Shown here in pieces: positions 61,491 through 64,000 of a stretch of 64,000 bases of DNA. The position numbers were made by a program, and so were the translations under genes. This stretch comes from Branchiostoma belcheri (lineage: Eukaryota; Chordata; Leptocardii; Amphioxiformes; Branchiostomatidae), in assembly GCF_001625305.1 (NCBI RefSeq), contig NW_017804109.1, positions 7,412-71,411 of the forward strand, written 5' to 3'. A model generated the notes under the pieces. The model saw only the letters and a list, made by a program, of their open reading frames with translations, had not been told where the DNA came from and did no database searches. Numbering within the stretch: position 1 is the first letter of the stretch; each line of letters begins with the position of its first letter.

Positions 61491-62125
61491 TACATAGATA
61501 TATTGTATTATGTATGCAAAAATAGGTAACTACATAAAAGACTGTTTTGCTGTATTAGAAAATATGCCCTGAACCCATGATTAGGCCTTAATTGTACACG
61601 GTATTAGGTCTTGATGCTTAGTAGTAATTAGGGTGTTAATTGTCATTCTCTGCCCTTCTCTTTTTTGTACTATGTTCAGAACTCGCTGCCATACATTATT
61701 GTAAGTAAGACAATTGTACACGGCACAAAATTCTTCTATGCCACGCTGAGAGTCAGGTTTGATTGAAAACCCTCCCGCTGACACTCCGGGAAGGGCTTAG
61801 CCTCTCCCTCCATCACCCCCATTAGACGTGCTCTAGATGGCACCTCACTCAACAGTAAGCTACTTTCCTTCAGTACCCACAGCGTTCTGTGAAGATCCAT
61901 TAAGTTGCGTTCCAAATACGGTGAATGAAATGGGACATTCAGACGTCTACGGGACATTGGGCGTCACGACTAAGTGATGATGAAAAGGGAAATTGTTACT
62001 GAAGCAGCTGGATACCTTATCAATTGGTTATGAAAACTGTCAGACGTTTTAAGAAGCATCTGCTACTTTTTTGTCAGTGACTAACGGAATAGGTCTATGT
62101 ACTTGACATCATAATGGTATTTATG

Positions 62126-62246
62126 CTGGACACTCCTAAAGCACATGTGGAAACCTTCAAGGGCAGCCTGCAGTACCAAGGGCCTGTACTGTGGAAGTCT
62201 TGCTGCTGATCAGCGGCAACTGACAGCATTTAAAAATGGACTGTAG
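62126..62246 (+). mobile_element. LINE C-terminal remnant
   Basis: The reading LDTPKAHVETFKGSLQYQ with GPVLWKS, then after a one-base shift LAADQRQLTAFKNGL and a stop, has the style of LINE polyprotein C-termini (FK..L..GP.LWN.LP....FK..L). Short and frame-shifted, so a remnant. Confidence 0.5.
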
Positions 62247-63377
62247 ATGACCGCAGATGAAATGTGCCTATACTGTGACTGTTTTGTACATGTAAATGTT
62301 TGTAACGTTATTTGTATATTGTGTTCAACTTGTGTCATGTACTTTTTAATGTGTGCCCAGGGATACCTGAGTATGGTATGGCGAATATTATACCCTTCAA
62401 ATTCATTTCTTTACATTTTCGTCTTTGTTTGATTTTGGCAGTCTACGACATTGGTATCGTTTTCCAATATTTTTTTACGCAACTTATTTGCTCATTTTGC
62501 AACTGGTTTGTACAATTTACAGTATGGCTGAAAACTTTCGTTTTTTGGAAACGGCCGAAAATTAATGCGTGCGCGGATGTCATCCTCAACATGATTGTCC
62601 TTATCATGTCTAAAAAGCTAATATTCTACCCCGTGGCCAGTGATGTAGCGTTTTTCCAGGTGGGGATAGATTCGCCATATCAGTCCGGTCTTACGCAGCT
62701 TGTACGTAACAGTGTGTCACCCCTTAAGGCTGTTTACCGGTAATAAGATAAGTCCAAGCTTTGAAGCCTCTTTATTTTTATCTCTACGGGGAAACGACCA
62801 TATATCACTCTGACGCGCGGAACGGAAATAGCGACGTTGCCTTACATGTAAGTGGCGGATAAGGCTTGACACGTTTTAATAACGCTCAGATTCTTTATCT
62901 CACCCCACGCAATCTTCAGAGAACTTCCAACATGTCTCTCAACTTTTCTACTTAGAGAGAAAGTGGTGAAAAATCAAAAGACATTCCAAACTTTCCCTGG
63001 ACCTTTTCTTATCGTAAAGTCTCAGAGAAATGTTCTAACGATTAAAATAAAGACCCTGGAGGTTTTGAAGCCCAAGTGTGTGGTTGGCTAAATCATTTGA
63101 GAAATCATTTCTCGAATTATGCACTTTCCGTTCAGCAGCCGCGTGAGCGTGGCAGTGGTTTTGGTGAGTCATTTTCCTTATCTCAACTGCACAGTACCAA
63201 AACGCCCACCGGTTCCCTGGCGAGTCCACCGACGAATCCTCCCCATTTTGAATAAAAAAACCTCCCCTGAACTTATCCAGTTGTAATTTTTCTCATGCTT
63301 TAATCCAAACCTTGTCTAAACGTGCAACGTCTTCTTGCCTGGCTAACTCCTCTGCAATATTAAATACATCTTAAAAG

Positions 63378-63470
63378 GTTCTTTCATTCACAACCATCCG
63401 TCGTACTTGAGTCTCAGTGCAAGGATCGACAGATAGTGTAAAACAAATGGTTGTGAATAAAAGAATCTAA
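63378..63470. repeat. Short fold-back with GGTTGTGAATAAAAGAA end
   Basis: TTCTTTCATTCACAACCAT at the left pairs with ATGGTTGTGAATAAAAGAA at the right. The end resembles the TGAATAAAAGACTTGGTTGT tail of the hammerhead-core repeats, so it may be a related element. Confidence 0.55.
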
Positions 63471-63916
63471 ACATTCAATAATGAAGTATGAAATTATTTA
63501 CGGATTGAATATATCTGTTTATTCAACTTGTAACTTCTAGCACCACAAGAAAGCCACAAGGAGGCTGGAAGAGACTATGATATTCATCACACCCACACAG
63601 TAGTCAAACGGCTGCTAATCCCCGCACATTGGCTTATATCCACCAACGCTGTAACAACAGGCTGCGCCCCGATCCTTACATGTGTCCGGTAAATACATGA
63701 TGTATGGACCAATCTTCACGCACGCAGACCTGTTAGCCGATTAGGTAACACCGCTGTAACGCGCAGGAAGGATGAAGCAACAGTTTATGTTGGAGAGGTT
63801 TACCAACATAAACTGGTCATTGCAGTTAAAATTATGACAGTCGGTAAAGTCTATAGATGTATGTGTACATCAGCCATAGTTTTCTACAGATAGACAAAGC
63901 CAGGCAAACACACACA

Positions 63917-63917
<1 letters not shown>

Positions 63918-63984
<67 letters not shown>

Positions 63985-64000
63985 CAGAGACAGAGAGACA
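63918..64000. repeat. (TG)n(TA)n(GA)n microsatellite at the window end
   Basis: Compound dinucleotide run continuing to the end of the window. Confidence 0.95.

Larger units (their letters stand above)
59700..64000. other. Gene-poor right flank
   Basis: No exon chain, tRNA or rRNA recognised outside the repeats and the LINE remnant listed separately. Confidence 0.5.

Noticed and set aside
62247-62743. Possible membrane protein frames
   Set aside because: Overlapping hydrophobic frames in AT-rich sequence after a LINE remnant; no splice or family support.

Overview
The window looks like genomic DNA of an invertebrate deuterostome, most likely a lancelet (Branchiostoma). This is an inference. 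It rests on intron-rich genes whose exons are close to vertebrate orthologues, an LRR-rich membrane receptor, tRNA-derived SINEs, many small fold-back/MITE elements and many very local tandem duplications. Five protein genes can be read exon by exon. No functional rRNA or tRNA gene, CRISPR array or recognisable virus-derived element was seen.

Layout. 391-1635 (+): last exons of a PWP1-like WD40 ribosome-biogenesis protein. 2.0-6.9 kb: no complete gene, but a ~1.2-1.6 kb segment present twice. It carries two extra copies of the first exon of the next gene. 6.9-16.0 kb (+): SAMHD1-like dNTP triphosphohydrolase without the SAM domain. A young LINE lies inside it, flanked by 224-bp direct repeats that each contain the same coding exon. 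16.9-22.7 kb (-): CCDC113/CFAP263 ciliary coiled-coil protein, convergent with SAMHD1. 22.7-23.6 kb: shared head-to-head promoter region. 23.6-35.3 kb (+): casein kinase 2 catalytic subunit alpha, with two tandem copies of the exon encoding the kinase hinge. 39.6-46.0 kb (-): PAICS, the bifunctional purine-synthesis enzyme, with three extra partial copies of its fourth coding exon. 46.9-49.0 kb: ~177-bp satellite array with a dimeric higher-order pattern. 49-55 kb: gene-poor, fold-backs and duplicated fragments. 55.0-59.0 kb (-): single-coding-exon LRR type I membrane protein with a non-coding first exon and a TATA box. 59-64 kb: gene-poor, microsatellites, one large palindrome and a LINE 3' remnant.

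The genes are ordinary housekeeping or ciliary genes and do not form one pathway, although SAMHD1 (dNTP breakdown) and PAICS (purine synthesis) both act on nucleotide pools. What stands out is that four of the five genes carry local duplications spanning an exon edge or a whole exon. Two could change the protein: the CK2-alpha hinge exon pair and the SAMHD1 exon duplicated around the LINE. A dispersed repeat family with a hammerhead-ribozyme-like core is a further lead. All exon borders were read by eye from splice signals, frame continuity and family similarity remembered from known proteins; no alignment was run.
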